A stretch of DNA of 64,000 nt, taken from the NCBI RefSeq assembly GCF_000970085.1, contig NZ_CP009506.1:248001-312000 (forward strand). The letters are read 5' to 3'. This DNA comes from Methanosarcina siciliae T4/M (lineage in GTDB: Archaea; Halobacteriota; Methanosarcinia; Methanosarcinales; Methanosarcinaceae). Shown here piece after piece: positions 8,618 to 17,539 of this stretch. The notes beneath the pieces are model-generated. The model saw only the letters and a program-made list of their open reading frames with translations. It had not been told where the DNA came from and made no database searches. Made by a program: the position numbers and the translations under genes. Each line of letters begins with the position of its first letter. Position 1 is the stretch's first letter.

Positions 8618-10132
8618 TCAGGCAACTTCTGCTTCTTCGATTTCCAGGTCAAATATCTTCGGTTTTTCGAGCAGGTTCCGGATTTCGTTCAGATAGCCTG
8701 CAATCTCGTAAATATCCGTGTTTTTGGAGCGGTATTTCATAAGGATCTCCTTGCTGTCCTGTCCGGAAACCCAGATGTTTTCCCTGAGGGTATCTTCCAG
8801 GGCTTTTTCTTCTTCCTGCACATGCTTTCTGAAGTAGTTCAGCCTTTCTTCAAGGTTTTCGTACTCTTTTTCGTAGAGTTTCTTGTCTCCGTAGTCCAGG
8901 CTGAGCTTAAACTCAAATCCGTATCTCCGGCGGAACTGCTCTGCTACGGCTTCGAAGCTCAGTGAACCGTTAACGTTGTTTCTGTATTCGAGCCCGAAAC
9001 TGTAGGTGTGGGTAGGAAACTCTGTATGGTGCTTTAAAAAATCAAGGGCATTATTGAATGTGAGACTCTTCGGGGCTTTCACTGCCGTAAACCTGGAGCT
9101 TTTCATGCCACCTGTTGTTTTTTTCTCTTCTTCGAAGCATTTGTTGCAGGATATCAGGTCCGGAAGTTCCTGCTGCAGGCAGTTGTAGACGGAATTTCGC
9201 AGGTCAAGCACATCCTGTTTGAGTTTTCCTGTATCCGTACCCCCGGAGACGACCCTGTCCAGAATAAGTTTCCTGATAGTTTCCTTCTGTTCGGGGAGGT
9301 CCCAGAGCATGTGCTGGAGCAGGACAACAGTCATCCTGTTTACGTTTTCGTGCCCGTTTACGGCAGAAGCGACCCTGAGCACATTTATAATCTTCTTCCA
9401 GCGCCTGTCCGAAACGAATATATTTGCGTTCTTAAGCTCTTTTCTCAACCCCCGGATAATTGCCCGGACTTCAGGGTCCACACGCATATCCCTGGCTTTC
9501 TTCTGAATTTCCTTTATATCCTCGACCGAGAGTTTCGTTGAGGGCATGAAGTCTTCGGTGTTTTCGAAAATAAGGGCTTCAAGGTTTTCCTCATGCTGGA
9601 TGTAGTCCACGCTGTACCTGAAAAGGAACCTGTCGTAAAGGGCTTCGAGGCTTTCGTCTTCTTCGGGGAGTTCGTTGGAAGCCCCGAAAACGGAAAAGAG
9701 GGGGACATCCATGACCTCCTTGCCGTTATGGTATTTCCTTTCGTTCAGGACTGTCAGGAGGCTGTTTAAGATAGAGCTGTTCGCTTTGAAAATCTCGTCA
9801 AGAAGAGCTATATGGGCAGTCGGTAGGTAGCCTTCCACTCTCCGGCTGAATTCGTCCTTTTCAAGTGCCTTCAGGGAAAGCGGGCCAAATACTTCTTCCG
9901 GTGTGGAAAAACGGGTAAGGAGGTAATGGAAAAAGTTCCCTCCCTCGATAGTTTCGCAGATTTTGTTTGCAAGCAGGGTTTTTGCAGTTCCCGGCGGGCC
10001 CAGCAAAAGAACATGTTCTCCCGAAAGCAGCGCCAGCAGAGATCCGTTGATTTCAGCGTCTCGTTCTTTAAAGTAAGCAGAGAATTCCTGTTTAATATTG
10101 AGGATAGTATTTTTCAAATCCAGCACTTTCAT
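8618..10132 (-). CDS. MoxR-family AAA+ ATPase (RavA-like)
   Basis: 504 residues. The N-terminal AAA+ module has Walker A GPPGTAKT at residues 45-52, Walker B IALLDEIFKA, and the MoxR-typical FSTPEEVFGPLSLKALE block. The C-terminal half is helical and charged, with no recognised domain, as in RavA-type members that pair with a VWA protein. The ORF can be read from TTG at 10141, but the ATG at 10132 lies 10 nt from an AAGG element. The VWA gene follows on the same strand, the classic MoxR-VWA arrangement, so the two probably form a chaperone-like complex. The client is not deducible from the neighbours. Confidence 0.9.
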   Translation of the reverse strand: MKVLDLKNTILNIKQEFSAYFKERDAEINGSLLALLSGEHVLLLGPPGTAKTLLANKICETIEGGNFFHYLLTRFSTPEEVFGPLSLKALEKDEFSRRVEGYLPTAHIALLDEIFKANSSILNSLLTVLNERKYHNGKEVMDVPLFSVFGASNELPEEDESLEALYDRFLFRYSVDYIQHEENLEALIFENTEDFMPSTKLSVEDIKEIQKKARDMRVDPEVRAIIRGLRKELKNANIFVSDRRWKKIINVLRVASAVNGHENVNRMTVVLLQHMLWDLPEQKETIRKLILDRVVSGGTDTGKLKQDVLDLRNSVYNCLQQELPDLISCNKCFEEEKKTTGGMKSSRFTAVKAPKSLTFNNALDFLKHHTEFPTHTYSFGLEYRNNVNGSLSFEAVAEQFRRRYGFEFKLSLDYGDKKLYEKEYENLEERLNYFRKHVQEEEKALEDTLRENIWVSGQDSKEILMKYRSKNTDIYEIAGYLNEIRNLLEKPKIFDLEIEEAEVA

Positions 10133-10694
10133 GAATTTCAAACCTTTTTATATCTCTCTTTTCCGGAATCTTGTCCGTAATTATGTAAAAAGGGTTATGC
10201 AATAATAAGCAGCAGTACCCAGCTTAAGAAATCTTAAAAATAATCAACCATTTTTATGGGTCTTGCCTTAATTAATTTTTTCCAAAAAAATTCTAATTCG
10301 AGCCTTTATTTTATAGCTCTGATTCATAATCCAAATTCTTATCTTTCATATGCCTTCGGGTTATATATCCTTCTCGGTTATATGCTTTTTTGCCTTCAAG
10401 CACTGAAACCCGGAGTACTCAGCTGGAGTATTCACTTGAAGCAAAGTTTAATCCCGTCAAAATCTGATCCATTTTAAGGTTTAATACCTGTCAGAGTTTG
10501 ATCAACGCGTTCACTTCATCCTTTCCTGCCCTTTTCTGTCCTCTGCTTCCCGAAGATGTTATGCATAAGGAAGTCAATCATTACTGGAACGGTTCTAACT
10601 TCTCTGGATAATAGAGTTGTTAGGGCCCTACTGGCGTTATTCGGAACTGGCCGGTAGAATCAGTATTCAAGAGGAATATTTTGGAAGATCTTAA
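10133..10694. other. intergenic region between MoxR and ThiF-like genes
   Basis: 562 bp between divergent genes. Short plus-strand ORFs here lack codon character and look like noise. A TATAAAAAGG element just upstream of the MoxR gene (around 10145-10153, minus) may belong to its promoter. No repeats or RNA genes recognised. Confidence 0.35.
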
Positions 10695-11438
10695 ATGAAT
10701 GATTTGGAACGTGAGAAATACAGCAGGCAGATCCTTCTTTTTGGAGAGGAGGGGCAGGAAAGGCTGAAGAATGCCAGGGTGCTGGTTGTCGGGGCAGGAG
10801 GGCTCGGAAGCCCTATTTCCACATATCTTGCAATAGCCGGAGTCGGGAAAATTATTCTTGCGGATTTTGACTCGGTGGAGCTCAGCAATCTGAACAGGCA
10901 GTTTCTGCATCACGAAAAGGATATCGGAAGGTCTAAGATAGAATCTGCAAAGGAAAAGCTTCTTTCCATGAACCCCGGGATTGAGGTTGAAACCATCGGG
11001 GAAATGATTTCCGAATCCAACATCGAATCCCTTATTCCCGAATGTGATATTATTGTCGATGCCCTTGATAACCTTGAAACCAGGCATCTGCTCAACAGGC
11101 TTGCCGTAAAAAGGAGAATTCCTCTGGTTCATGGGGCAGTTACCGGGTATGACGGGCAGGCAACTACGATAATTCCCGGGAAAACTCCTTGTCTTTACTG
11201 TATTTTCCCGCGGATCTCCAAAAAAGAAGTATTCCCAATTTTAGGAGCAATTCCCGGAGTTATAGGTTCTATCCAGGCAAATGAAGTAATTAAATTCCTT
11301 ACAGGAAAAGGAAAACTCCTTGAAGGCCGCCTTCTGTTCTGGAACGGGCTTTCGGGAAGTTTCAGTGAAATCTCTCTCTCAAAGTTAAATAATTGTCCTG
11401 TTTGCGGATCTCTTAATGAATCAAATGAAACTAAATGA
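10695..11438 (+). CDS. E1-like adenylyltransferase (ThiF/MoeB/HesA family)
   Basis: 247 residues, typical of stand-alone prokaryotic E1-like enzymes that adenylate the C-terminal glycine of ThiS/MoaD-like ubiquitin-fold proteins. Visible marks are the nucleotide-binding VLVVGAGGLGSPISTYLA (about residues 29-46), the DFDSVELSNLNRQFLH block, two zinc-binding pairs CLYC (about 174-177) and CPVC near the C-terminus, and the IGSIQANEVIKFLTG helix. The partner sulfur carrier is not in this window, so thiamine, molybdopterin and tRNA-thiolation roles cannot be separated. Molybdenum genes lie elsewhere in the window, but not next to it. Confidence 0.9.
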   Translation: MNDLEREKYSRQILLFGEEGQERLKNARVLVVGAGGLGSPISTYLAIAGVGKIILADFDSVELSNLNRQFLHHEKDIGRSKIESAKEKLLSMNPGIEVETIGEMISESNIESLIPECDIIVDALDNLETRHLLNRLAVKRRIPLVHGAVTGYDGQATTIIPGKTPCLYCIFPRISKKEVFPILGAIPGVIGSIQANEVIKFLTGKGKLLEGRLLFWNGLSGSFSEISLSKLNNCPVCGSLNESNETK

Positions 11439-11628
11439 ATGTGGCCGGAAATAAGGGGTGATCTCAGAAAATATCTGGGAATACATGTGGATAACTTAAA
11501 ATAAATAAAAAAATGTGGTTTTTTCCTTTTCTAAGGGAGTATAAACCTTTGTTTCCTCCCTATTGATCATTTTTTATATATCCTCAGTAATAATATCTTA
11601 TGAGTTATATGTCATAGAAGGAGATCTC

Positions 11629-12564
11629 ATGAAAAAGAAGGCTCCATCAGTTGAATCCGGAGGCTTTAACCGGCAAGACTGTTCAGGCTCTTTGCCTGAT
11701 GGATTTTACGATCTTAACCCATCTGCCCCATATTTCTCTTCTGCTTCAGCCCCGAATTTTCCTTATCTTGACCTTGGGATCTGCCGGGAACCCCAGGTTA
11801 AGTCTTTGATCAGATCCCACAGCAAAGATATGTACCGGCTGCTTGAGAAGGTCCATTTTGATGGAAAATACTACAGGGTAAAGTGTGTAAGCTCCGGGGA
11901 TTGGGAATACTGCTGGGATCTTGCAGTCAGGATTCAGTTTTTCGGGAAAATGCAGGGGATTGTTCTTTACCCCAAGCGTCTGGTTTCCCGGGATGAAAAA
12001 AAGATTGTTTACAGGTCCGTAATCCTTGTTAACCCCTACCAGCTCTGGGATCAGACTCTTGTGGCTCGATTCTGGAACTTGCAGGAAAGAATTGAATTCC
12101 TTATAGCCAGAATCCTTTTTCATGAGTGCATTCATCTTATGATCTCGCTTGGAAACACCCTGCCTTCAGATTTCGGAAATACGGATATCTATCTTGAGTT
12201 CAGGCGGATGCTTGAGATCTCAAATTCAAATAAACTTATTTCCGAATTTCATGAGGTACAATTCCGCCTCTGGAATCTCTCCCTGTTTGGAGCCGAAGGG
12301 TCCGAAAGCGAACAGACCCTGCTCGAAAGAGTTCAGGAGATCTATGAGTTTCTTATTAATGAAAAATACAGTAACCAGAAAACGGGAAAGGTTTTTCATT
12401 CTTCTTCTAACAATGAAAAATTAGCCCGGAAATATGCCTGGGTTGCAGGGGTCAAAGCCGGAGGGGACGTCCAGGTCAGTAGAAATGTGTGGAAAGTCGA
12501 AATCCGCAGGCTCAGCATCGCCCTGAGAAGGCTGTATAAAGGGATTGATACGCTGCTGCGTTGA
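11629..12564 (+). CDS. HExxH-containing protein, putative metallopeptidase-like
   Basis: 311 residues from the ATG at 11629, which has an ideal ribosome site (AAGGAG, 8 nt upstream). The open frame reaches back to 11563, but the extra residues are AT-rich filler. The key feature is HECIH at residues 165-169 inside an amphipathic helix (ARILFHECIHLMISLG), the HExxH zinc-binding pattern of many metalloproteases. A downstream third ligand is not obvious. No signal peptide, so probably cytoplasmic. A TATA-like TTTTTATATATCC lies near 11570. The family is unknown to me; protease activity is only a suggestion from the motif. Confidence 0.7.
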   Translation: MKKKAPSVESGGFNRQDCSGSLPDGFYDLNPSAPYFSSASAPNFPYLDLGICREPQVKSLIRSHSKDMYRLLEKVHFDGKYYRVKCVSSGDWEYCWDLAVRIQFFGKMQGIVLYPKRLVSRDEKKIVYRSVILVNPYQLWDQTLVARFWNLQERIEFLIARILFHECIHLMISLGNTLPSDFGNTDIYLEFRRMLEISNSNKLISEFHEVQFRLWNLSLFGAEGSESEQTLLERVQEIYEFLINEKYSNQKTGKVFHSSSNNEKLARKYAWVAGVKAGGDVQVSRNVWKVEIRRLSIALRRLYKGIDTLLR

Positions 12565-12771
12565 GCCGGAGAAGCGTTCTTATTTTTTTCAGGACTTACA
12601 ACCTATGATTCCAAGAAATTAAAAAAGTTGAACCATAGAGGTCCTGAGATACTTGACAAACATGGACTTTTCAATGAAAAAAACAAAAAGGAAAGCGAAA
12701 ATAAGACCGATGCAAAACCTGAAGGAAAAGAGAAATCCGAAAAAAAGTCTGAAAAAATAAAATCTCCATAA
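12565..12771 (+). pseudogene. possible C-terminal gene remnant
   Basis: Right after the stop of the preceding gene the same frame stays open for 68 codons to a TAA at 12769-12771. The translation has protein-like character (GLTTYDSKKLKKLNHRGPEI, then a Lys/Glu-rich tail) but no start codon with a ribosome site. It may be the leftover 3' end of a lost gene, or chance. The family was not recognised. Confidence 0.25.
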
Positions 12772-12864
12772 ATGATTGCAACTGGACCTGCAAAAATGAT
12801 TTATTTGAAAAATAAGTGGAGGTTCCCAGTTAATGAACTGAGAATTTTCCAGGTATTAAGTTTC

Positions 12865-13761
12865 TTATGCACAATTTTCAATTCTGTTGTCGTGGATGTT
12901 CACACTTGTTTCTTTCGTATTCAAGTGTACTATTGCAGGAGCAGATAAGTCATGGAAATAGTTGCCGGAAGCTTCTATGTTTTTAAGAGTTCCCTGTAAT
13001 TCCAGGCCTGCGTATCCACCGCCGGACGTAGTACATTCGTTGTTTTTCATAACTCCGTTGGTAACGGAATCAAACCGAACGGACGAATTAGTTCGGTTAA
13101 TAAATTTGGAGTTCTTAACTGTGATGCCTGTTACGTGATAGGCGTATACCCCATCATGCCCGCATTTGTTTACGGCTACCGTATCTATTAATATGTTGCT
13201 GGAATTTGAAATAAGCATGGCATCATTGCATCCATTCTGGAATGTGACATCCTTTACTGTTAATCCATTACAATTTACTATAGTTGCCATGTTATAGCAG
13301 GAAGTTCCAAGCTTGACTTTAGGATAATAGTCGCTCTGGCTTCCGTCAACAGTTAAGTTTTTTATTGTGATATCGTTTGCAGAACTGCCTCTAATCATAA
13401 GCATGGCTTTCTTATTTACAATACTGCTATCATGCCCACCCCATACGGGTAATCCTGAAGCAAGCTTAATTTTCACATCTGACTCTCCTTCAAGGATTGT
13501 TTTGCTGCCTATCAGAAGACTGTCGCCTATGACATATGTGAACGGGCCTTTAAGGTGAACAGTTGTGCCCGGGTTTTTTGCTGCATATTCCAGCGCCTGG
13601 TTAATCTGGACGTGATCGTCTTTCCCATCACAGTTGTAGTTTCCGCTTCCATCTCCGGCAACAGTTATCACCTGTGTGCTCGAACCACCTAATACAGTAG
13701 GTAAGGTTGTTAAAATAAGACATGTTGCCAGGAATAGGGCTCCTAGCTGTTTTTTTAGCAT
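12865..13761 (-). CDS. secreted right-handed parallel beta-helix protein
   Basis: 298 residues. A clear signal peptide (1-26, LGALFLATCLILTTLPTVLG) is followed by a VITVAGDGSGNYNCDGKDDH block, the usual start of Methanosarcina beta-helix surface proteins related to disaggregatase. Irregular beta-helix rungs come next (SANDITIKNLTVDGS, CNGLTVKDVTFQNG, SSNILIDTVAVNKCG, VTGITVKNSKF). It is much shorter than the roughly 1000-residue disaggregatase-type proteins and has no cell-wall anchor. It ends cleanly, so it may be a stand-alone binder or polysaccharide lyase-like protein, or a truncated copy. The ribosome site AGGTGATACG precedes the ATG. Confidence 0.8.
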   Translation of the reverse strand: MLKKQLGALFLATCLILTTLPTVLGGSSTQVITVAGDGSGNYNCDGKDDHVQINQALEYAAKNPGTTVHLKGPFTYVIGDSLLIGSKTILEGESDVKIKLASGLPVWGGHDSSIVNKKAMLMIRGSSANDITIKNLTVDGSQSDYYPKVKLGTSCYNMATIVNCNGLTVKDVTFQNGCNDAMLISNSSNILIDTVAVNKCGHDGVYAYHVTGITVKNSKFINRTNSSVRFDSVTNGVMKNNECTTSGGGYAGLELQGTLKNIEASGNYFHDLSAPAIVHLNTKETSVNIHDNRIENCA

Positions 13762-13856
13762 CGTATCACCTTTGGGTTGGATTTTTGTAGGGATTTAAGT
13801 AAAATCAAAATTCATAGGGTAATTCTCTATTTCCCTAAGTATTTCTTAAAATTCCA

Positions 13857-13874
13857 TATTACGTACTCGTAATA
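13857..13874. repeat. inverted repeat TATTACG-N4-CGTAATA, copy 1
   Basis: Seven-bp perfect arms around a 4-nt spacer, followed by a run of T on the plus strand. An almost identical copy starts exactly 100 bp later. It could be a weak terminator or an operator; the flanks are also partly similar, so it may be a small duplication. Confidence 0.5.
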
Positions 13875-13956
13875 CTTTTTTTCCGATATCTCCAATTAGA
13901 TTGGTTTAATTTCTCTAACCAGGTATGTCGGCTCTATGTTTTTATTCCAAATTTCA

Positions 13957-13974
13957 TATTACGTCTGCGTAATA
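13957..13974. repeat. inverted repeat TATTACG-N4-CGTAATA, copy 2
   Basis: Second copy with the same arms and a different 4-nt spacer (TCTG), again followed by ACTTTT. A degenerate third form (CATATTACATACTGG) occurs at about 14577. Confidence 0.5.
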
Positions 13975-13981
13975 CTTTTGA

Positions 13982-14203
13982 ACCTATCCAATTCGGTTCT
14001 CTGCGATTTATGCGGGCGAACACGTGCACACAGAGTCTCCACTCTCCAATCACATTATAGGGATCAGTACTGGAGGTGGCGGAGTTAGAAGTTTTGACTT
14101 CTACCAATCAAACTTTGCTACTGACCATCTGGATCTTATTCCTCCGGTCAATACCTCCTGTTCCGATTATTCATGGCGTTCAGCCAGGTCAACTCTTTCT
14201 TGA
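13982..14203 (+). pseudogene. possible gene remnant, no start codon
   Basis: A 73-codon frame open between two TGA codons. The translation contains the protein-like stretch GGGGVRSFDFYQSNFATDHL and a Pro/Asn-rich end. No ATG, GTG or TTG with a ribosome site opens it. It may be a fragment of an exported protein; the family was not identified and chance is not excluded. Confidence 0.25.
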
Positions 14204-14648
14204 AAAAGTTTTCATTCACCTGTTATTGAATCTCCGAGCTGACATGCAAAGTCTACGCAGTCCTGTTATAAAATATTTTTGGTATTTTCGTAATAAAATT
14301 CAAACAGTTGCTTGCTTTTTTCGGCAACGGTAGGCGTTTGAGTGGATTGTTGGGTGGAACTTTGGATGGGTTAGTACATGTATTATTAAGCCAATTCTAT
14401 AAATTTGTCCTTATTCTCTGCAGAGTAATGGATGTCAAAAAACCTCTGTAGCTTTCTAAAAAGAATTGTACCTGGAAACGAAATATTGACTCATCTCAAA
14501 ATTGGCGACTAATTCTTCTAATGTTATCCGTGGCAAAACAAGTCGAGATATAAATCGAGTTTTTATAAATATTCCCATATTACATACTGGTTTATGCTGT
14601 CATCATAAGCGAGGAGATCTGTCCTTATTATCCTGTGGTGGGAAAAAG

Positions 14649-14808
14649 ATGAACCGTAGTTTTTCCTATCTCGTCGGCTCTTATGTTTTTGATTCTAACA
14701 TCGACTGCGGCGTCAACAGATCAATATACAAAAATTGATAGCGGATCTGAGCCTGCTATTGATGTTAATAATGTAGTGTGGGCAGTGTACCAAAACAAGG
14801 AGAAATGA
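14649..14808 (+). pseudogene. frameshifted start of a secreted beta-propeller-type surface protein
   Basis: The ATG at 14649 opens MNRSFSY. Shifting frame near 14667 gives a hydrophobic signal sequence SSALMFLILTSTAAS, then TDQYTKIDSGSEPAIDVNN and VVWAVYQNKEK before a TGA at 14806-14808. The 'SGSEPAI-x-NN-VVW-x-VYQN' pattern is the first blade of TolB/YVTN-like propeller repeats common in Methanosarcina surface proteins. Weak in-frame echoes (DIIDWRGQN) continue to about 14850 and then decay. One frameshift plus an early stop make this a dead gene start. Confidence 0.5.
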
Positions 14809-15266
14809 AAAGATATCATTGATTGGAGAGGGCAAAATATTGGGGACTTCCAAAAATGAATATACAAGCAACAATGAGTGCAATTGTGGTCAACGTAAAC
14901 AGATTTATCACAATGAATAGCTGTGGCTATCAACTGGCATCATAAAATATGTAAAAAGAATGAAAGAAAAGGATGAAAAGAATGAATTGGTTTGGTGAAA
15001 ATTACTCCAAAAACTGGAGAATATTTATGGAGTGCAAAATTTTGCGCTGAAATTTTATGATGGCTGAACATTAGATACTTTTACGACTCTATCTAAATAG
15101 CTGAAATAATCATCAATAATCTACTTTCAAATATAGAAGGTTATATAATATTCTTTTTTTTATAAAGTTCTATGGTAAATCTTGAGTATTAGGCTTATCT
15201 GACTAAAAGTTTCAGTCAACTCTTAACTTAGAAATTACTGAAATTCAAGATCCTAGAGATGATCTA

Positions 15267-15695
15267 TTGGCAAACAACATCAGAACTAAATTTATGATTC
15301 TAGGTTTTCTCCTTATAGTCTCTTTATTTGTCTATGCCTCATTTAATTTCATTCTCAAGGGACCTACGGCACCATTATTTGTAATAAACAATCTTGATGT
15401 TAATGGTCATGAAGTGACAGTTGAGGTCTCTGATCAAAATAAGAAATTAATAGTGAATGAGACATACAATCTGGAACCTGAAGGCGATGTGTCACAGTCA
15501 CGGCCGTTTATCTCACGATACTATCAGGAAAAAAAAGAGTATACATTCAAGGTAACAATGGATAAACAAATTACAAAAACAGTTAAAGCAGAGATCCCTG
15601 ATAGGCACACCTTTGTCTATATCTATTTATACTACAATGAGTACGGATCTCCTGAAATTATACCTGTTTTCATGGTAACTACGGAATATTGCTAG
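15267..15695 (+). CDS. small membrane-anchored protein, unknown function
   Basis: 142 residues from a TTG start with a GAGATGATC ribosome site a few bases upstream; the first ATG is nine codons in. Residues 9-30 form one hydrophobic helix (MILGFLLIVSLFVYASFNFI), so the rest is probably outside the membrane. The exterior part is beta-rich, with a repeated V-x-V pattern (NGHEVTVEVSDQNKKLIVNE) and a Tyr-rich end. No known domain was recognised. It stands alone downstream of the decayed region and upstream of the oppositely oriented tRNA-Thr. Confidence 0.6.
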   Translation: MANNIRTKFMILGFLLIVSLFVYASFNFILKGPTAPLFVINNLDVNGHEVTVEVSDQNKKLIVNETYNLEPEGDVSQSRPFISRYYQEKKEYTFKVTMDKQITKTVKAEIPDRHTFVYIYLYYNEYGSPEIIPVFMVTTEYC

Positions 15696-15778
15696 ATCAA
15701 GCAAATGGGCTAAATGAAAAAACAAAGATACAAAATAACTTGATGAAGTTCTAAACCAAAAGAAAAGAGAAAGTAAAA

Positions 15779-15852
15779 AGCCCCGTGCGTGATTTGAACA
15801 CGCGACCTAGTGATTACAAGTCACTCGCTCTACCGGGCTGAGCCAACGAGGC
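15779..15852 (-). tRNA. tRNA-Thr (anticodon TGT)
   Basis: The minus strand folds as a full cloverleaf of 74 nt. Acceptor GCCTCGT pairs with ACGGGGC (one G-U). D stem is GCTC/GAGC. Anticodon arm is AGTGA-CTTGTAA-TCACT with anticodon TGT. T arm is GCGTG-TTCAAAT-CACGC. The discriminator is T. The CCA end is not encoded. It reads ACA codons. No intron is seen. Confidence 0.95.
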
Positions 15853-16032
15853 GCAATGAAGCTGATTGCAGACTTATCTAAATACAATACTCACAGATAA
15901 ACTTTATGGCAGAATCCTCCCTCTCCTACATATTAAACTACTTCGACTGTATGCTTTTGATCTGCTTTTGCAGCTTTCTGCGGTTCTGACGGTGCATAAG
16001 CTTATGGCATTCTTCATCCATATCTCGCATAG

Positions 16033-16593
16033 ATGTGGCAGGAAATGGCAAAATACGGGCGCAAGCTGGTTGAACACGGGCTTGTGGAATCAAACTTCGG
16101 GAATATCAGTGTCAGGGCCGGAGACCGGATGCTTATTACCCGGAGCGGAACCGCCCTTGATGAAATCACCGGGGATAACGTTGTTGAGGTGGAGATTGGT
16201 GATATCTCATCCCTGGATATAATCGCGTCTTCCGAAACGGTAGTGCACAGGGAGATATACAGGAAAACCCCTGCACTGGCAATAATCCACGCTCACTGCC
16301 CTTATTCGGTGGTTGAGTCTCTGCTTGCCGGTCCTGCGGGAACAATTGTTCCTGTGGACAGTGAGGGACAGTATTTTCTCGGGAATATTCCGGTAGTAGG
16401 CGGTGGGATAGGAAGCCGCGAACTTGCCGAAAACCTGGCAGGTGCGCTTTCGGGACACAGGGGGACTGTGGTTTTCAGCCACGGGACTTTTGCCGTCGGC
16501 AAGACTCTCGGAGAGGCTTATATTGTGACTACGCAGCTTGAACATTCCTGCAGGGTAAAGTACTTATATGAACTTGCAACCGTAAAAAAGTGA
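16033..16593 (+). CDS. class II aldolase/adducin family protein (fuculose-phosphate aldolase-like)
   Basis: 186 residues, full length for the family. The N-terminus (LVESNFGNISVRAGDRMLITRSGT) binds phosphate in class II aldolases. HAHCPYS around residue 89 supplies zinc ligands and an E at about 71 matches the catalytic Glu. In methanogens the homologue is assigned as L-fuculose-1-phosphate aldolase, which yields lactaldehyde for coenzyme F420 synthesis. That role is family knowledge, not shown here. An in-frame TAG sits just before the ATG, so the start is fixed, but no ribosome site is visible and translation may be leaderless. The tRNA-Thr lies upstream on the other strand. Confidence 0.85.
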   Translation: MWQEMAKYGRKLVEHGLVESNFGNISVRAGDRMLITRSGTALDEITGDNVVEVEIGDISSLDIIASSETVVHREIYRKTPALAIIHAHCPYSVVESLLAGPAGTIVPVDSEGQYFLGNIPVVGGGIGSRELAENLAGALSGHRGTVVFSHGTFAVGKTLGEAYIVTTQLEHSCRVKYLYELATVKK

Positions 16594-16725
16594 CAATATG
16601 TAGTAAAAAGTAAAAATATGAAGTAAAAAGTGATACAAGTAAGTATTATCTATGGAGTGCACCGATATTCAAACATACGGCCTTAAGTATAAATATCAAA
16701 AGACAGGTACACAAAGGAATGATAT

Positions 16726-16795
16726 AACTAAGTAGATCCAACTAAGTAGATCCAACTAAGTAGATCCAACTAAGTAGATCCAACTAAGTAGATCC
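16726..16795 (+). repeat. 14-bp tandem repeat, five perfect copies
   Basis: The unit AACTAAGTAGATCC is repeated five times without change, followed by a partial AAC. It lies between the aldolase and the phosphatidyltransferase genes in a 307-bp gene-free stretch that shows nothing else clear. Copy number is likely to vary between strains. Confidence 0.95.
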
Positions 16796-16900
16796 AACCC
16801 AGGTGGCTCCGACCCGGCATAAGACACGGGATAAAGCTGCTATTCTTTCAGGCCTGTCTTCTATAACGGAAATACAACTAAAAGGAAGATTCCAAGTACC

Positions 16901-17512
16901 ATGACGTTTAATGCCCTGAGACCTGTTGCCTCGAAAGTTATCGACCCGCTGGCAGATTTTTTCATAAGATATGAGGTCTCTCCTGATGCGGTTTCCATAG
17001 TTTCCCTTATCTGTGCTTTCTTTGCGGGGCTCAGTTTTTATTACTCTCCTGCATACCAGGAACTTGCCCTATTGGCAGGTCTCATGGTAGTGTTTAACTC
17101 GCTTTTCGATGCCCTGGATGGGGTAATTGCCCGCAAGTCCAACAGGGCAACTCCGAGAGGAGATTTCTTAGACCACGTAATCGACCGTTATTCGGACGTT
17201 TTCATCATCTGCAGTATTTTTTTTGCAGGTTATGTGTCCTGGCAGATAGGGGTTGCGGCAATCGTGGGTGTGCTTCTTACGAGTTACCTCGGGACTCAGG
17301 CCCAGGCCCTTAATCTCGGGAGGTACTACGGCGGGATCATGGGTAGGGCTGACCGTCTTGTAGTCATAATCCTTGCCGCTTTTGCTAATTCGGTTTATCC
17401 TGCTTCGATTGCAGGTTTTCCCATTCTGGGTTGGGCTGTTATCCTGATTGCTGTGACAAGCCATATTACTGCAATCCAGCGGATTATGTATATCTGGAGA
17501 AGGCTGGACTGA
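16901..17512 (+). CDS. CDP-alcohol phosphatidyltransferase family protein
   Basis: 203 residues with several membrane helices. The family signature is complete in DALDGVIARKSNRATPRG followed by DFLDHVIDRYSD, that is D-x2-DG-x2-AR-x8-G-x3-D-x3-D, at about residues 67-97. Such enzymes transfer a CDP-activated archaeol or diacylglycerol to a polar alcohol (inositol phosphate, glycerol phosphate or serine) at the membrane. In archaea the likely product is a polar archaetidyl lipid. The alcohol cannot be read from sequence alone. The archease gene starts 27 bp downstream, so co-transcription is likely. Confidence 0.9.
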   Translation: MTFNALRPVASKVIDPLADFFIRYEVSPDAVSIVSLICAFFAGLSFYYSPAYQELALLAGLMVVFNSLFDALDGVIARKSNRATPRGDFLDHVIDRYSDVFIICSIFFAGYVSWQIGVAAIVGVLLTSYLGTQAQALNLGRYYGGIMGRADRLVVIILAAFANSVYPASIAGFPILGWAVILIAVTSHITAIQRIMYIWRRLD

Positions 17513-17539
17513 TATCTTTCAGCTTTTTGAGGTTTAGTT

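Larger units (their letters stand above)
13762..15266. other. 1.5-kb gene-poor region with decayed surface-protein DNA
   Basis: No intact gene seen. It contains two similar ATTACG/CGTAAT hairpins exactly 100 bp apart (13857-13874, 13957-13974), an open but startless frame (13982-14203), and a frameshifted start of a secreted beta-propeller-type protein (14649-14808). A GTCGGCTCT-ATGTTTTT stretch at 13928 recurs in near copy at 14673, so the region probably arose by duplication and decay of surface-protein genes. Confidence 0.45.

Noticed and set aside
14076..14333. 85-codon ORF in the decayed region
   Set aside because: No ribosome site or protein-like composition, and a competing frame at 13982-14203 is more protein-like.
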